From NCBI RefSeq assembly GCF_004379255.2, contig NC_056035.1, forward strand, positions 24,118,502 to 24,182,501: a stretch of 64,000 nt of DNA, read 5' to 3'. The DNA is from Salvia splendens. Lineage: Eukaryota > Streptophyta > Magnoliopsida > Lamiales > Lamiaceae. Positions within the stretch are counted from its first letter, which is position 1; each line of letters starts with the position of its first letter. Below, piece by piece: positions 41,160-53,857 of this stretch. The notes under the pieces were generated by a model. That model ran no database searches. It saw only the letters and a program-made list of their open reading frames with translations, and had not been told where the DNA came from. Position numbers and translations under genes: made by a program.

Positions 41160-41980
41160 CTACATAGAAGGAAACCTCAACATCAAGTCAAAGATAGAAA
41201 AGAATATGAAAGATATATGGCTCAAAATGATGCTGAGAGTAATAAGGAGATTCATATGGATGTGTATAAGATAGGGGTATGATGGTTGTATCACTCCAAG
41301 AACAAACTCATGCTCTCAAGGTAAATGGTTCGCACTTTTGTATATCATCGTATTGTAGTATATCGACTTCTGTTTCGCAAAGGCTACTCGCCTCGTAATT
41401 CGTACCTCTACGTTTATTTTTGTCGTGAAGTTATTTATTATGTATTCTATAGGTACATATGGTTACACGCAAGTAATTCATCGTCATAGGCATTGCCTCT
41501 CATATTCTATATCTTTGTGCCAACCAAAATTAACATGTATTCTACGCGACGTTTCATATCTCCCAAGACCATGTAAATCCCACCATATATTGATAAAATA
41601 ATAATTGGCCAAGCAATCATAAAAGTTCGACAACCTTCGCATACTTTTTCCATCACAACGATACAATTTCTCATGCTTGACAATATTCATCATATTATGC
41701 TTCACAATCAAATAAGAGCAATCCTATTCCACATTTTTTTTAAGTATGTAAAATTTTCAAAATCATCGTATCGACTTCAATCTCCAAAATCATTTTCTTT
41801 TTGCCACTTTCGACATTCAATAGTCCAATCCCATAGTCAACAAAATACCTTTACCTCTTTCTTCGCGGTTGGGCGTGACGAGTCGTGGTGTTGAGCATTC
41901 AATATTTATACTTTAGTCAATTAATACAAAGATAGATTTTGACTCAAAAGACTCTTGGGTCCAGAGCGGAAAGAACTGAG
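41160..41980 (-). other. Proximal leader of element F
   Basis: It lies between PBS and the extra ORF. The first part shares ACTCGTCACGCCCAACCGCG-like sequence, then AAGAAAGAG-GTAAAG, with the leaders of E and G (ACCACGAAGAAAGAGGTAAA). Further on only scattered similarity to E remains (for example ATGATGAATATTGT). No coding sequence is seen. Confidence 0.65.
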
Positions 41981-41992
41981 GCTTTGATACCA
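41981..41992 (-). promoter_or_regulatory. PBS of element F, initiator tRNA-Met with one mismatch
   Basis: Minus strand TGGTATCAAAGC, 3 bases from the LTR end. E and G have TGGTATCAGAGC, so one G-to-A change lies in the primer site. Confidence 0.9.
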
Positions 41993-41995
41993 AAC

Positions 41996-44962
41996 TGTCA
42001 CGACCGCCCTTTAGGGTTAATAAATACGGGCGATCGTGATTAAAAGAATTAAATAGAAGACAAGAAGAATTAGGGTTTCAACACAAGTTGGACCAACAAT
42101 TAATATCCAAATAAATAAGCAAGAGTTTAATATTATCCAACGAGAAATTCAGAATATCCATTACCCTAACAATTAAAGTTGTCGGCCCAAATAAATCATA
42201 ATTTAAACGACACGTCACAGCGGAAACGACCAAGAGAAAGAGTGACGTCATGTGTGACGACACAACGACACTCAAGGTTCAAAGACATCAATATTATCTT
42301 TAAATTTCATTTGCTCAACACCACCACATCCTCGTCGCCGCTCAACCTGCACATAGGGAAAACACATGCAGGGCTGAGTATTTTAAGAATACCCAGGGGC
42401 TAATGCCGAAAACATTTGCAATAAAAGTAATTTATCATGCCATTCACAAGTAACCATCGGGGTTTAGCTTTAGAAATACCCGAGGCACTTAAAATCTTTT
42501 CCCATTGTAAAATTCGACTGATCAGTCATTTTCCCATAGACGTTCGCCATATCTGCCAATACATGACTTGGAATGTGGCCACAGACCAAGCCACTAGACC
42601 GGCCAGCCCGTAGCTAGCACACGATCTACCATGGGTGTACACTAGTCCAGGTAGGGTTTGCGGCCCCACGTGGACCCGAATTCGATTTATATAACAGTGG
42701 CACATAGCCACATCAGATAGGCACGTAAAAATCAAATCACGGCATGATAAATTCAGTTCATTTCCATCGATAACAAAAAATATTTAGGACGTTGTCCTTA
42801 TTTAAAAGAAAGCCCACCTCGAGTGCTTAATTTGAAATTACGTTCTTTCCCTTGCGATGATTCACCTTTAACAATTTATATAATAGATAAATCAACACAT
42901 TGTTTCAAACAAATAACTAAAAAAAAATGCATGCATCCTAAGCAAGTCTTTTATCTCGATTTATCTCGGTTTTCGATTGTTCGACGGCCGCTTACGCTCC
43001 CAATTTCCACCGTTGGCTCCTCGTATTTTCCCTCTTGAAATCGAATTACAATTCAAAAATTACCTAAGCGCATAAATTAATCAACGGAATATTTTCCCTC
43101 GCAAAACTATTTATTTCAAGACTTGGGGTAAATTATTCGTGCGTCTATTTATTTTGAGAATTTATTATTTAATCCCCAAAATTAATTTAATTAACAATCC
43201 AAAGATTTATTTAATTATCGGCCCTAAAGACTTATTTAAAAGCTCAACTTAATTTTTCCCACATCATATCTCCAATTAAAAAAATGAAAGCCACAAACAA
43301 AATTAATTGGAGCCCAACTAACCAAATCCTACCATTCAATTTTATTAAGCCCAATTCCTTAAATAAAGCAAAGGCCCAATTTTGTTAAATCAAGGCCCAA
43401 AACATTTAAATCCCACAACCCATCTTCCTCATCTCACACACTCTCTCTCCTCTCACCCTCTTCTTTCTTCTTCTCTCGACGGAATCGGGAGTTCTAAAAT
43501 CCCCGTCGCCGTCGTCCGATTCGCCGTCGCCTTCCACCGTCGCCGACCGCTGCTCGACGGAATCACGTCGCTGCTGCCCGTTATCGCTGCGGCTGCCGTC
43601 GTCCGGTCCAGCAGGGAGATGCCGTCGCCGCCCGTCGTCGCTGCTCGTCGCCGGAGTCCGCCGCTGCTGTCACGACGGTCCTGCTGCCTCGCCGTCCAGC
43701 CCTCGCCAGCCACTGCGGTCGTCGCTCCCGGCGTTCTGTCGTCGCACCTCCGTCGGAAGGGCGACGCCACTACTGTCAGCGACACGTCCATCGATCGATT
43801 CCGCCACCCGTTGCTCCTATTTACCCCGAAACAGACCCGACGCCTCCGACACTAACCCGACTCTCCCCACAAGTTAAGTTCTCGGATCTGAATTCCAGTT
43901 CTTTAAAGGTTCAATCTTTTATCCAGTTTTCGTTGATTCAATCGTTTAGGAGGTGATTTACAGATTAATAAATGGTAGAGTTTGATGTCAGAATGCAGCA
44001 GTTTCAAAACGAATTTTGTTGGAGGGGGTGTATACCTTCAACAATTTGTGACGGGTAAGCTGTAAATGATAGAGGTTGTGGCTTCTCTCTTCCTTTCCCT
44101 CGTTTCTGCCAGAAAAGAGTTTCATGTGTCAACAGAGAGTTTAATTTGGAAGAGGATGATAGATTTTCTTTTGTTACCTTCGTGGATGAGTTTTCAGAAT
44201 TTGCAATGCTTTGAAAAGGATGGTTCTTGATTCTCTGTTCGGTCCTATTCAAAAATTTCATGAGTTCGACGAGTAGATTTAGAAGCAAAACGTGTACAGG
44301 GATGGAGTTTGCAAGATTACCTTGAATAGGAATTTGAGGAGAAATCTTGTGTTGCTGCAGAGATGGGAGGAACGAATGGTATGGTGCAGCAACTGTTATA
44401 GAGGAGTGGAAGGTTTGATTAAGAGGTTGGAGAGATTTGGGGAGAGATTCATGAGATAGAGGGGGCAGTTTAGACGTGTGTTGAGGGGGGGGGGGTGGTT
44501 CGATTTCTTTTTTTTTCTTATTTCTGATTTACTTGAATTTATTTGGTATTTTATTTGCAGATTACGGAGGAAGAATATCTTTCACGGAGGAGGAAAAATC
44601 TGCAGGATCTTTATTTAGCAACCGAATTAATACCAAGGAGGATCTTTAATTAAATTAGTTAATTCACGGTCCATTGTATTCTATTTTAATTTGTGCAGTC
44701 CATAATTTATTTATCTCGGACTGGACTTTTATATTATTTATTGATTTATCGGATCCAACACGGAATTGAGTCCAATAATTATTTCTCACGGACAGGAATT
44801 ATTTAAATTCGCATAATATTTTATTTCACAACTTCTAATCCAACAACAATTAATTCACCAATTAATTGCCGACAATTAATTCACGGACTTCGCAAAAATA
44901 ATAGGCATAAAAAGAAGTACTTTAGGGTTCACAAACTAGGTTTAGAAAAACGGGGCGTTACA
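41996..44962 (-). repeat. 5' LTR of element F (2967 bp)
   Basis: Nearly identical to 32174-35143. Candidate intron sites are at 44320 (donor) and 42347 (acceptor). The antisense GC island is at 43190-43870. It carries the promoter for the genomic RNA; the minus-strand CTCTATAACAG near 44400 is a possible but weak TATA. Confidence 0.96.
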
Positions 44963-44967
44963 AACCA
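44963..44967. repeat. TSD AACCA, right copy, of element F
   Basis: AACCA directly after the LTR end GCGTTACA; element E sequence (GAAGCGTCGAC) resumes. Confidence 0.97.
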
Positions 44968-45278
44968 GAAGCGTCGACATAACCGACGAGATACATATAT
45001 GAGTGAACGATCGATCGAACGATAAGCGAATAATGAATATGAGAAGATGTATTTACGGTCACCATCGTGCGAGGAAATTGTAGAGGGAGTACAAGCCCCA
45101 TCATAGAGTTTATTGCACAAAATAAATATCGTCAACAAGAGAGAACATATGAAAGGTGACGAGAAAGAGCCACGGGACGACTAGACGATTGAGAAAAGAA
45201 ATGTGTGATAATACCATGAATATTAGAAAATTGTGTGGGAGTTGGAAGACAAAACGAGGAGAGTTAATAGAAAATTTC
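44968..45278 (+). other. Leader of element E, part 2
   Basis: Continues the leader after F; it matches 62605-62917 in element G almost base for base. No coding sequence is seen. The gag remnant starts at its end, so the normal N-terminal ~59 codons of gag are missing in both copies. Confidence 0.75.
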
Positions 45279-48200
45279 ATGGGAGAACCGGCCAAGGCCG
45301 AATCATGGATACGCGCACTGGAGTGAATTTTCGCAATCCTAGGATGCAATGATCGAGAATGGTTAAGTTGTGTGAACTACCAACTGACCGACGCTGCCGA
45401 CTTCTGGTGGGACACCAAGATGAAGACAATGCCCCGAGACCAAGCAGAAGGAATGACTTGGGAAGGCTTCAAGGTGAAAGTGTATAGCAAGTACGTGCCG
45501 AAGAGCTATCGGAAGGCGAAGGCGTCTGAATTTTACAATCTGACCCAAGGATGTATGACCGTGCACTCAACAGCATGACACGATATGCACCTGATCAAGT
45601 CGATACAGACGAGAAGTTGTCTGATAAGTTCCGCGAGGGACTAAGGCACGAGATAAAGATGTCATTAGCGAGCAGTGGGAGACTTCCCTACGCGGAAGCA
45701 CTGGCTCTAGCACTGGATATTGAGGCAGCGATGCCTAAGGAGAGAGCTAAGGAAATCACTATCTCGTCATCACACCACTCCTGGGATAAATGGAAGTGGG
45801 ATGATTCTAGGATTCCATACGACGGAAAATGGTACCAGTCGAGTCAGTATCGATCTCAACACGGAGAGGAGATGGAGGAAAGGAAAGTGGAAGACGTCGC
45901 TGTTGTACGAGGATTTCCAGATGTTTTTCCGAAGTGTTACCTGGACCGCACCTGGACCGCCGCTAGATCGACAAGGGTGTTTACGATCGACCTCGAACCA
46001 GGAGCCGCACCTGTGTCTAAAGCACCGTATCGAATGGCGCCTAAAGAGTGGGAGGAACTCAAGATACAACTTCAAGAGCTCATGGACCTAGGATTCGTTA
46101 GGCCTAGTGTCTCACCGTGTGGCACACCGATGCTTTTCGTCAAGAAAAAGGATGGGTCGATGAGAATGTGTATAGACTATAGAGAGTTGAACAAATTGAT
46201 TCTCAAGAATGAGTATCCACTGCCGAGGATAGATGACCTGTTTGACCAACTTTGAGGGGCCGGTGTGTTCTCAAAGATGGACTTAAGGTCCGGATACCAT
46301 CAGTTAAGAGTCTGAGGAGAAGATGTACCAAAGACGGCCTTTCGTACGAGATATGGCCACTATGTGTTTGTTGTGATGCCGTTTGGGTTGACTAATGCAC
46401 CTGCAGTATTCATGGACTTGATGAATCGAGTGTTCCACCCATACTTGGATAAATTTGTCTTGATCTTCATAGATGACGTACTCGTCTACTCGAAGAATGA
46501 GAAAGAGCACGAGGAACATCTACGAATCACCTTGGAGACGTTGAGGACCGAGAAGCTATACGCTAAATTCAGCAAGTGTGAGTTTTGGCTAAACGAAGTC
46601 AATTTTCTCGGTCACATTGTGTTGGCAGAAGGAATCCGAGTGGATCCCGCCAAGGTTGAGGCGGTACAACAATGGAAGTCACCTTCGACACCAAACGAGA
46701 TTCGGAGTTTCCTGGGTTTGGCAGGATATTACCGAAGGTTTATAGAAGGATTCTCCAAGATAGCGAGGCTAATGACCCAACAACTCAATAAGGGGGTAAA
46801 AGTCAATTGGACCCCGGAGTGTGAGACAAGTTTTCAACTTTTGAAGGAGAAACTGACCACTGCACCAATCTTAGCTGTGCCAGAGCCTGGAATGAGCTAT
46901 GTGGTCTACATGGACGCTTCGAAGGTGGGACTTGGATGTGTGTTGATGCAGAACAACAAAGTGATCGCGTAAATGTCTCGACAATTGAGACCTCACAAGT
47001 TGAACTACCCAACCCACGACTTGGAGCTAGCAGCAGTAGTGCATGCCCTAAAGATTTTGAGACATCATCTCTACGGAGTTCGATGTGAGATCTTTACGGA
47101 CCACAAAAACCTGAAATATTTCTTTGAGCAAAAGGATTTAAACATGTGACAACGAAGGTGACTCGAATTGGTGAAGGACTACGATTGTGGCATCAATTAC
47201 CACCCCGGCAAGGCAAATGTAGTGGCAGATGCCTTGAGCCGGAAGGGTCATTCCCAACTGGCCACTTTTCTCACCAACAAAAAAAGCCTGGTCCGCGAGT
47301 TTAGTAAGATGCGTTTGGAGGTAGTGAGAGCACCTGAAACGGTGGAAGCGCGAATCGCCACTTTAGTTGTTGAACCTGATCTAAGGTCGAGAATTGTTGA
47401 AGCACAACAGATGGATGCGAAATTAGAGGAAATACGTGAAGAGGTGCGAACCGGCAAATCTGGAAACTTTAGTGAAGAAGGTGACAACGCTCTTACCTTC
47501 AAAGGAAGACTATGCATGCCGAACAACGAGGAGCTCAAAAACGAAGTGATGAGCGAAGCACATGAGACTTCTTACACCGCCCACCCAGGAAGTACGAAGA
47601 TGTACCAAGACTTAAAGAAGTCCTTTTGGTGGAATAGTATGAAGAGGGATATAGCGGCCTTCGTGGAGCGCTGCTTAGCCTGCCAACAGGTGAAGGCTCT
47701 ACATCAACCACCGTACGGGAAGTTGCAACCACTAGAAATTCCCGAGTGGAAATGGGAGCACATCGCCATGGATTTTGTGATAGCATTGCCCAAAACGAAA
47801 ATAGGGAATACTGCCATATGGGTAATTATAGACCGACTCACCAAGTATTCGCATTTCATACCGATCCCCGTAACGCATGGATCGAGCAAGCTAGCTCGGA
47901 TCTACATAAAGGAAATAGTGCGACTACATGGAGTCTCAGTGACAATCACGTCCGACAGTGACCCGAAATTCACTTCAAGATTTTGGATCAGCCTACAATG
48001 TGAGCTAGGCACTAGACTGAACTTCAGCACAGCATTCCACCCGCAGACGGATGGGCAATCCGAAAGAACGATCCAAACCCTCGAGGATATGTTAAGAGCC
48101 GTGGTGTTAGATCGAGGAGGAAGTTGGGAGTCCGCACTACCACTAATTGAATTCGCCTACAACAACAGTTTCCAGGCAATGATAAACATGGCGCCGTATG

Positions 48201-48801
48201 AAGCATTGTACGGGAGAAAGTGTAGATCACCACTCTACTGGGATGAAGTTGGTGATAGAAGGGTACTCGGGCTCGATGCAGTCGAAGAAATGGTTGGAAT
48301 CGTTCGATAAATTCGTGCGGATGCACGACGAACCGACTTACAATTTCAAGCGGGCGACAAGGTCTTTCTCAAGGTATCCTCGTCGAAAGGGATAACGCGC
48401 TTTGGTGTCAAGGGAAAATTGAAACCGTGATTTATTGGGCCTTATGAAATCCTCGAAGGAGTGGGTCCTGTTGCATACCGTTTGGCGCTACCCCAAGCCT
48501 TGGGAACGTGCACAACGTCTTTCATGTGTCGCAATTGCGGAAATACGTGTTTGACCCAAAGCACGTGATTCACTACCAAGAAGTCGCGTTGAACCCGGAC
48601 TTGAGCTATGAGGAGAGACCCCAAACGATTTTTGATCGAAAGGTCCAGAACGTGAGAAATAAACCAGTTCCTTACGTGAAAGTACAGTGGAGAAACCACG
48701 GGCACGAAGAAGCCACGTGGGAGCTTGAGGATAAGATGATGGAATTATACCCAGAACTTTTCCCACGAGAGTACCAAATTTCGGGACGAAATTTCTTTTA
48801 A
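45279..48801 (+). pseudogene. Defective gag-pol of element E
   Basis: Gag starts at the equivalent of residue ~59 of F (MGEPAKAESW). TGA 45324-45326 lies in the first helix (element G has CGA). A short deletion shifts the frame at GCMTV/YDRALN (about 45555-45575). Gag is joined after [10 protein letters not shown] to [11 protein letters not shown], so the zinc knuckle and the entire protease are deleted. RT is present with FIDD but has TGA at 46253-46255 and another near 46314; RNase H has a stop near 46970 and TGA codons near 47147 and 47159. The integrase zinc ligands and D, D, E are present, with a TAA at 48308-48310, a small deletion after it, TGA at 48428-48430 and a one-base deletion near 48490. 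The chromodomain-like end is readable to TAA 48799. Confidence 0.95.
48776..48794 (+). other. Perfect 8-bp stem-loop before the PPT (element E)
   Basis: AAATTTCGGGACGAAATTT, identical to element A. In E the pol frame runs through it because the stop codon is mutated, ending at 48801. Confidence 0.9.
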
Positions 48802-48812
48802 GAATGGGAGGA
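48800..48812 (+). promoter_or_regulatory. Polypurine tract of element E
   Basis: AAGAATGGGAGGA directly before TGTAACACC. Confidence 0.82.
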
Positions 48813-51651
48813 TGTAACACCCCACTTTTCGAACCCTAATTTTCGAACCCTAAAACGATTTCATTTATATCTTTGATTGCCGCGATTAAATGATGAATTG
48901 TTATGTATTTGCTTTGGTGACCTAATTTTGATTTGACCGAGTCAAATTCGTCGATTTATGATGTGGCTTTAATTAATTGATGCAGAATGAAATATATATT
49001 GCAGTAAATTATATTTTTTTTCTTTTTTTTGGGGAGTGAGATTTAAATAGGATCATCAATAATTACCTTGTCCTTTTGTTGAGAAATTTCAACCACTGTT
49101 AATTGTTGGAGAGGAATTTTATTTTCTTGGATTTAATTATTTTCTTGGATTTAATTATTTGCTTGGGATAATTATCCAATTAAATCCAAAGCCTAATTAC
49201 CTTATTTCTTCATGAGAAAATCGACTCCTATTGTTGTACTAAGGGAGATTTCGAAATCTTCCAAATTTTGTGGGAGGAAGGAATTATTTATTATTTATTT
49301 GGATCCCTTATTTAGTTCTTTCCATGAATGAATTGGAATATCCTAGCAAATCTTACCTTACTTTATTTTATTAAGGATTTGGAAATTTTTCCTTGTGGGA
49401 GGGCCAAATCACACGCCTATTTCCTTATAATGTGGGAGGATTTTTATTAATTTTTCTGCTCCGTATTATTTTATTCTGCTCTGTGAAAATACCAAATTAA
49501 ATCAAAGGCTAATTAAATAGCCAAGATTTTCAAAAATTCCTCCTTATTTCCTCCCTCAAATTCACGCCAATCATCTCCCTCAAATCCCCTCAAATCTTTA
49601 TTTAATTTATTCTCCCAAATCTTCAAATAAATTATGGGATATTTTATTTTCAACTCTATAAATAGAGACTAAACTAAAACCTAAACCCTAGCCACCCAAT
49701 CCCACACGCTTACACTCTCTCTCACACGCCCATTCTCTCTTCCCCACTCCTCCCACACTTGTTCTTCTACTCTACTCAATATCCTTTCGATTCGCCAAGA
49801 TTTTGTTGAAGAATCAAGAGTTATATTCGTTTCAACCGATTGTTTCGTTCAAGAAAGGTACAATCAAACCTCTATTTTTCATTCCTCTCCATCTAAACAT
49901 TCTTTTGACTCCCTCATGCATATAGTGAGTGTAGGGATTTCAAATCTAAGGATTTAATCGGTGGGAATTTGTATTTGTATGGGTGTATGCGTTTTGAATG
50001 AAATTGTATGAAAATTTAATGAATCATTGGTGAATGATGTATGATTATATGAAAACATGAGTGTGATGACTCTTTTAAGCATGTTTATGTGTTAAAACCA
50101 TGAAAAGGTTGTGTTTGAATGAATGGGGATAAAACCCTAATTCGAAATTTTAAGCATTGAAAGCTGTGGATTCGGACAGTACATTCCGACACGTTTTTGA
50201 ACGACCAAATGAACTCCTTTTTATTCGATTATTTTTTCTGAGTAAACTTCATGATGTCTTCTGTGTTTTGAGTGATTTCATCTCATTTGGAGAAAAGATG
50301 AATTTGTGGTGAATTTTTGAAATTGACTGCACAATTCTGCCGGAAAATATTATCTCGACCAGTAGGTTACGTTTTCGATTTTACTGATCTAAAAAGGTTA
50401 CTTTGACATGAATTTTTAACTGGAAGTTATTTGATGAGTCTACTGCATTGTGGTATAATTTTAGCCCCAACGGAAGTCGGGTGAGTTTTTAATAATTTTT
50501 ATAAAATGGTTGCGCAGTGCTGCCAGATTTCTATCTTTACAAAAACAACTATGTTGTTATAAGTGATATACATGATTTATATATGTGATGACGTGACGTG
50601 TTATTCAAAGATGGGGAAAAAGGGAAACGTTGGGGACATGCATGGTTTTGAGTCGGTATTTGAGACTGATTGTGATACACATAATGTAAAGGTGATAACT
50701 CGCGCTCTCAGCGTGACAGCAAGGGAAAGGAAATACTTGAAATCTAAGCAGTCGAGGTGGGCTTTCTTTTAAATAAGGACGATGTCCTAAGTATTTTACC
50801 GATGAGAATGAAATTGTGTTTATCATGCCTTGTTTGGTTTTAACGTGCCTATCTGATGTGGCTTTTGCCACTATTATTTAAATCGAATTCGGGTCCTCGT
50901 AGAGCCGCAAACTCTACTTGGATTAGTGTACACCAATGGTAGACCGTGTGTCAGCGTACGGGTTGGCCGGTCTAGTGACCTGGTTTCCAGCCGCATTCCT
51001 TGTCATGTATGTGCGGATATGGCTAACGTCTATGGGAAAATGACTGATCAGTCGACTTTTTACAATGGGAAATGATTTTGAGTGCCTCGGGCCTTTCTAA
51101 AGCTAAACCCCGATGGTTACTTACGTATGGCATGATAGATAAATAATAATTTTTATGAAAATGTTTTCGGCATAAGTCCACTGAGTATCTTTATAGTACT
51201 CAGCCCTGCATGTGTTTTCCTTACGTGCAGGTTGAGCGGTGGCGAGAGGTTGGTGGTGTTGAGCAAGTAACTTGAAGAATTAAATGTTTATCTTTGAATT
51301 ATGGGTGTCGTTGTGTCTTCACACATGACGTCACTCCTTCTGTTGGTCGTTTTCCGCTGCGATATTTCTTTTACTTATTAGTTGTTGGGCCGAACTTAAA
51401 TTTGTCCGGTTATTGTTTTCTTGTGATTCTGTTGGATAATGTCAAACTCTTAATCATTTCCTTTGAGTATTAATTGCCGGCCCAACTCATTATTTAAACC
51501 CGAGTCCCCTTCTTGTTTTATACTTAATTGTTCATTTAGTATGTCGGTCAAACCTCCTTGATGAAACCTTAGCCTATTTTCCTTGTTATATTTAAGTCCG
51601 TTTAAGTCGCGATCGCATCATTTATTATACCCTAGAAGGGCGGTTGTGACA
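48813..51651 (+). repeat. 3' LTR of element E (2839 bp)
   Basis: It starts TGTAACACCCCAC and ends GGTTGTGACA. It differs from the 5' LTR by substitutions throughout, a duplicated TTTTCTTGGATTTAATTA piece near 49130, a short insertion near 49410 and loss of the TA repeat. TATA at 49656-49665; candidate intron 49858-51230. Confidence 0.95.
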
Positions 51652-51656
51652 TCTCG
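51652..51656. repeat. TSD TCTCG, right copy, of element E
   Basis: Matches 26638-26642. Confidence 0.95.
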
Positions 51657-51990
51657 CTATCGCATGCCACCACCAATGTAATTTATAAACTCCCAATTTT
51701 GCACTACTTTAACAATAAAGCGGCAAGTTCGGGGTCGATCCCATAGAGAAGCTAGGGTATCAAGTGTGTGAGTAATGAACAAAGGGTTGGTTGCTGCCAC
51801 GCTTTAACTTGGGAGTTTTTAACTACTGATTTTTACTCTAGACGGAATTTAAGTCACTAACTTGATTAAGGAAATTTTAACTATTGGGTCAAGTGAATTT
51901 CAGACTGGAATGAAAATTAACTACGTGAAATAGTAAACACCATGATGAAAATGAAAACAGCTTTGATTAAAACTAAAACTCAGAACAGTA
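51657..51990 (-). repeat. Athila-type LTR resuming after element E
   Basis: Continuation of the LTR cut at 26642. It contains the T-arm-like block on the minus strand (TATGGGATCGACCCCGAA, near 51733) and the GGTTGCTGCCACGC block (plus strand, about 51789) seen near the end of the other Athila-type LTRs. It probably continues further right, because a minus-strand TATA-like GGCTATATAGG occurs near 52284. The outer limit against the copia LTR could not be placed. Confidence 0.6.
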
Positions 51991-52690
51991 GAGCGTGAAA
52001 TTTAAGTTAGGATTGGTATACTGAAAAGCATATTTCGAGCATGTTGCACGGATAGAATTGCTTGTATACAATAAACACAACAATCCACTTTTAACCCAAG
52101 GGGAGAAGAATTAATTTTATCGCAGTGGTGTTTGCTTATGAATTTATAAGATGTTTCTCTAACATTTAAATGTATAAGAAGCAAATAAGTATAATTCTTC
52201 TGCATAGTTGACTGGTCGTGAACGACGTTCACAGAAGGTGACGGAGTCGGTCCTTTGTAGAAAAGAAATAGAATTTCACAACCTATATAGCCTTTGGCTA
52301 CCTATCGTGAAAGGTTACAGTGTCAGTTCGCATGTTTGCATACCTTAGGAAATAAACGACACTGGTGTGGTATAGCACTGAAGGATCTAACAGTTGAGAT
52401 AAGTCTTTCTTGCTATTTACTGAAAGACGAGTTCTCGGTGATTGTTATTTCTTAATCATTGTTGATATAACATTGAGCATACGATATTGATTATGCACTA
52501 CTTTGATTTATCAAATGGTGCGGATTTTTCGCAATCTAAGAATCCTGATATCTTGGGTAGTGGTGATTAATGTCTAGAGGTACTAGTATTGTTATTGCAA
52601 TAAATCGTGTGCTGGGTGAGTCCAGTTTGATAATATCCTCAAGAGGTGTTCGAAAAAGGTTTTATTATTCAGAAACCCGAACGGTTGGAA
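51991..52690. other. Unassigned stretch: Athila-type LTR start or copia LTR start
   Basis: No gene. It has a minus-strand TATA-like motif at about 52284-52292 and mixed AT-rich sequence. Either the Athila-type U3 or the start of the copia LTR occupies it; neither a TG...CA edge nor a TSD could be identified. Confidence 0.5.
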
Positions 52691-53469
52691 TTTATTCCAG
52701 AATAATAAATAAAGATTTTGAACTAGACAACTCTTGGATAAAAATATTAATTAATTAAAGTCAAATAGCAGACTTAAATTAATCATGGATATTTATATCT
52801 TAAACACGGGAAATAATAAATTAAAGAAGTAAAGCTCGGATTACTCGTAATTTGGGATTGGACGGGCAGTCAATGTTATTGTACTATAGTGGATGATAAT
52901 AACATTCTATTGGACTTGTATTAAATTGGGGCTCAATTTAATTAGTAAAAGTCCAACAGTTTTGGCCCAAGTCCAACCTCCATGGATCCCTAATCTGACC
53001 CATCACAACTCTATATAGAAGGAGATTAGAAAGGAGATTTAACATGAATTAACATTAAAATTTCGTGCTCCTCATTGGTAGTGAACGATTTTTCTCAGTT
53101 CTGCGAAGAACTGAAGTTCTGTCTTCTTTCTAATCATGCCCTTTTCGATTCTGACAAGCTTTGCCCACCCAAAGGTCATTATCTAAGTTCAGGATACAGA
53201 TTAGAAGGTTCGTGGTTGAGTACGAAGAACATCACGTGGAGAAGGCGCAAGCAATCGACGATTCTTTGGAGAATCAAATCGGTAATTCTAAACCGTAGGA
53301 ATTCATGTTTTAGTTTTTATTCCTTTTACATTAATTATGTGCGTTCTTGGATGCAATTCTGTGTTTAACATGTAGTTAATTGATCCCATAATCAGTCAAA
53401 TAGATCTGTAATTATGATTTATTTGTGAATGCATAACTTCCGTTGTGCAAGAGGCACCAAACCCCAGCA
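52691..53469 (+). repeat. 5' LTR of a Ty1/copia element (right end firm, left end approximate)
   Basis: The right end CCCCAGCA is fixed by the PBS two bases later. TATATA at 53012-53017 is followed by AGAAGGAGATTAG, a normal promoter layout. The left end may be near GGTTGGAATTTATTCC (about 52683), because copia LTRs often start TGTTGG, but could lie further left. Confidence 0.6.
53012..53017 (+). promoter_or_regulatory. TATA box of the copia LTR
   Basis: ACTCTATATAGAAGG, about 460 bases before the LTR end. Confidence 0.7.
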
Positions 53470-53471
53470 AT

Positions 53472-53484
53472 TGGTATCAGAGCC
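53472..53484 (+). promoter_or_regulatory. PBS of the copia element, initiator tRNA-Met
   Basis: TGGTATCAGAGCC after a 2-base spacer; the usual primer of Ty1/copia elements. Confidence 0.92.
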
Positions 53485-53857
53485 AGTTTTTGCCTCTGAT
53501 TATGTGGATTAATTTCATGTTATGTGAATTGCGTGAACACATGAGTTTCTTTGTTCGGTTCGTGTTTTATTGGTTATATATATGTTCAAATACGAAGAAC
53601 AAAGAACAACAGAAGCGATGAAGGGCTGCCGAACAAATTTATATCAATTTGGTCGATGGAATCCAATCCCAATCTTTAATGATTACATGGTGTTAATTGA
53701 ATTGTTCATTTTTTTGTGACGTGATTTACATATTGTAATCATTATTTTTCAAATTGTGATTATGTGAATATGTTTGTTTTCAAAACTATGTTAATCAAAT
53801 CGGTACATTAATAGTACGTAAATTGGAAATTGGAGTTTTCCTCTTCCTTGCCGTTAC

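Larger units (their letters stand above)
32174..44962 (-). mobile_element. Element F: complete Tekay-like Ty3/gypsy retrotransposon with intact gag-pol
   Basis: 12,789 bp, transcribed leftwards. The order in its own sense is 5' LTR (44962-41996), PBS, leader with an extra ORF (41159-40473), a tandem-repeat array (about 40355-39842), gag-pol (39732-35188), stem-loop, polypurine tract, and 3' LTR (35143-32174). The perfect TSD AACCA, uninterrupted 1514-codon polyprotein and nearly identical LTRs show a recent insertion. One PBS base differs from the tRNA complement (TGGTATCAAAGC). It may be, or may very recently have been, autonomous. Confidence 0.97.
26643..51651 (+). mobile_element. Element E: Tekay-like Ty3/gypsy element, defective, split by element F
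   Basis: Two LTRs (26643-29463 and 48813-51651), perfect TSD TCTCG, PBS for initiator tRNA-Met, a 2.7-kb leader, a defective gag-pol and a polypurine tract define a whole element of about 12.2 kb once F is removed. Its LTRs differ visibly from each other (many substitutions and several indels), so it is older than F, which is nested in it. Gag lacks its N-terminus and zinc knuckle, and protease is deleted, so E could move only with proteins from elsewhere. Confidence 0.95.
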
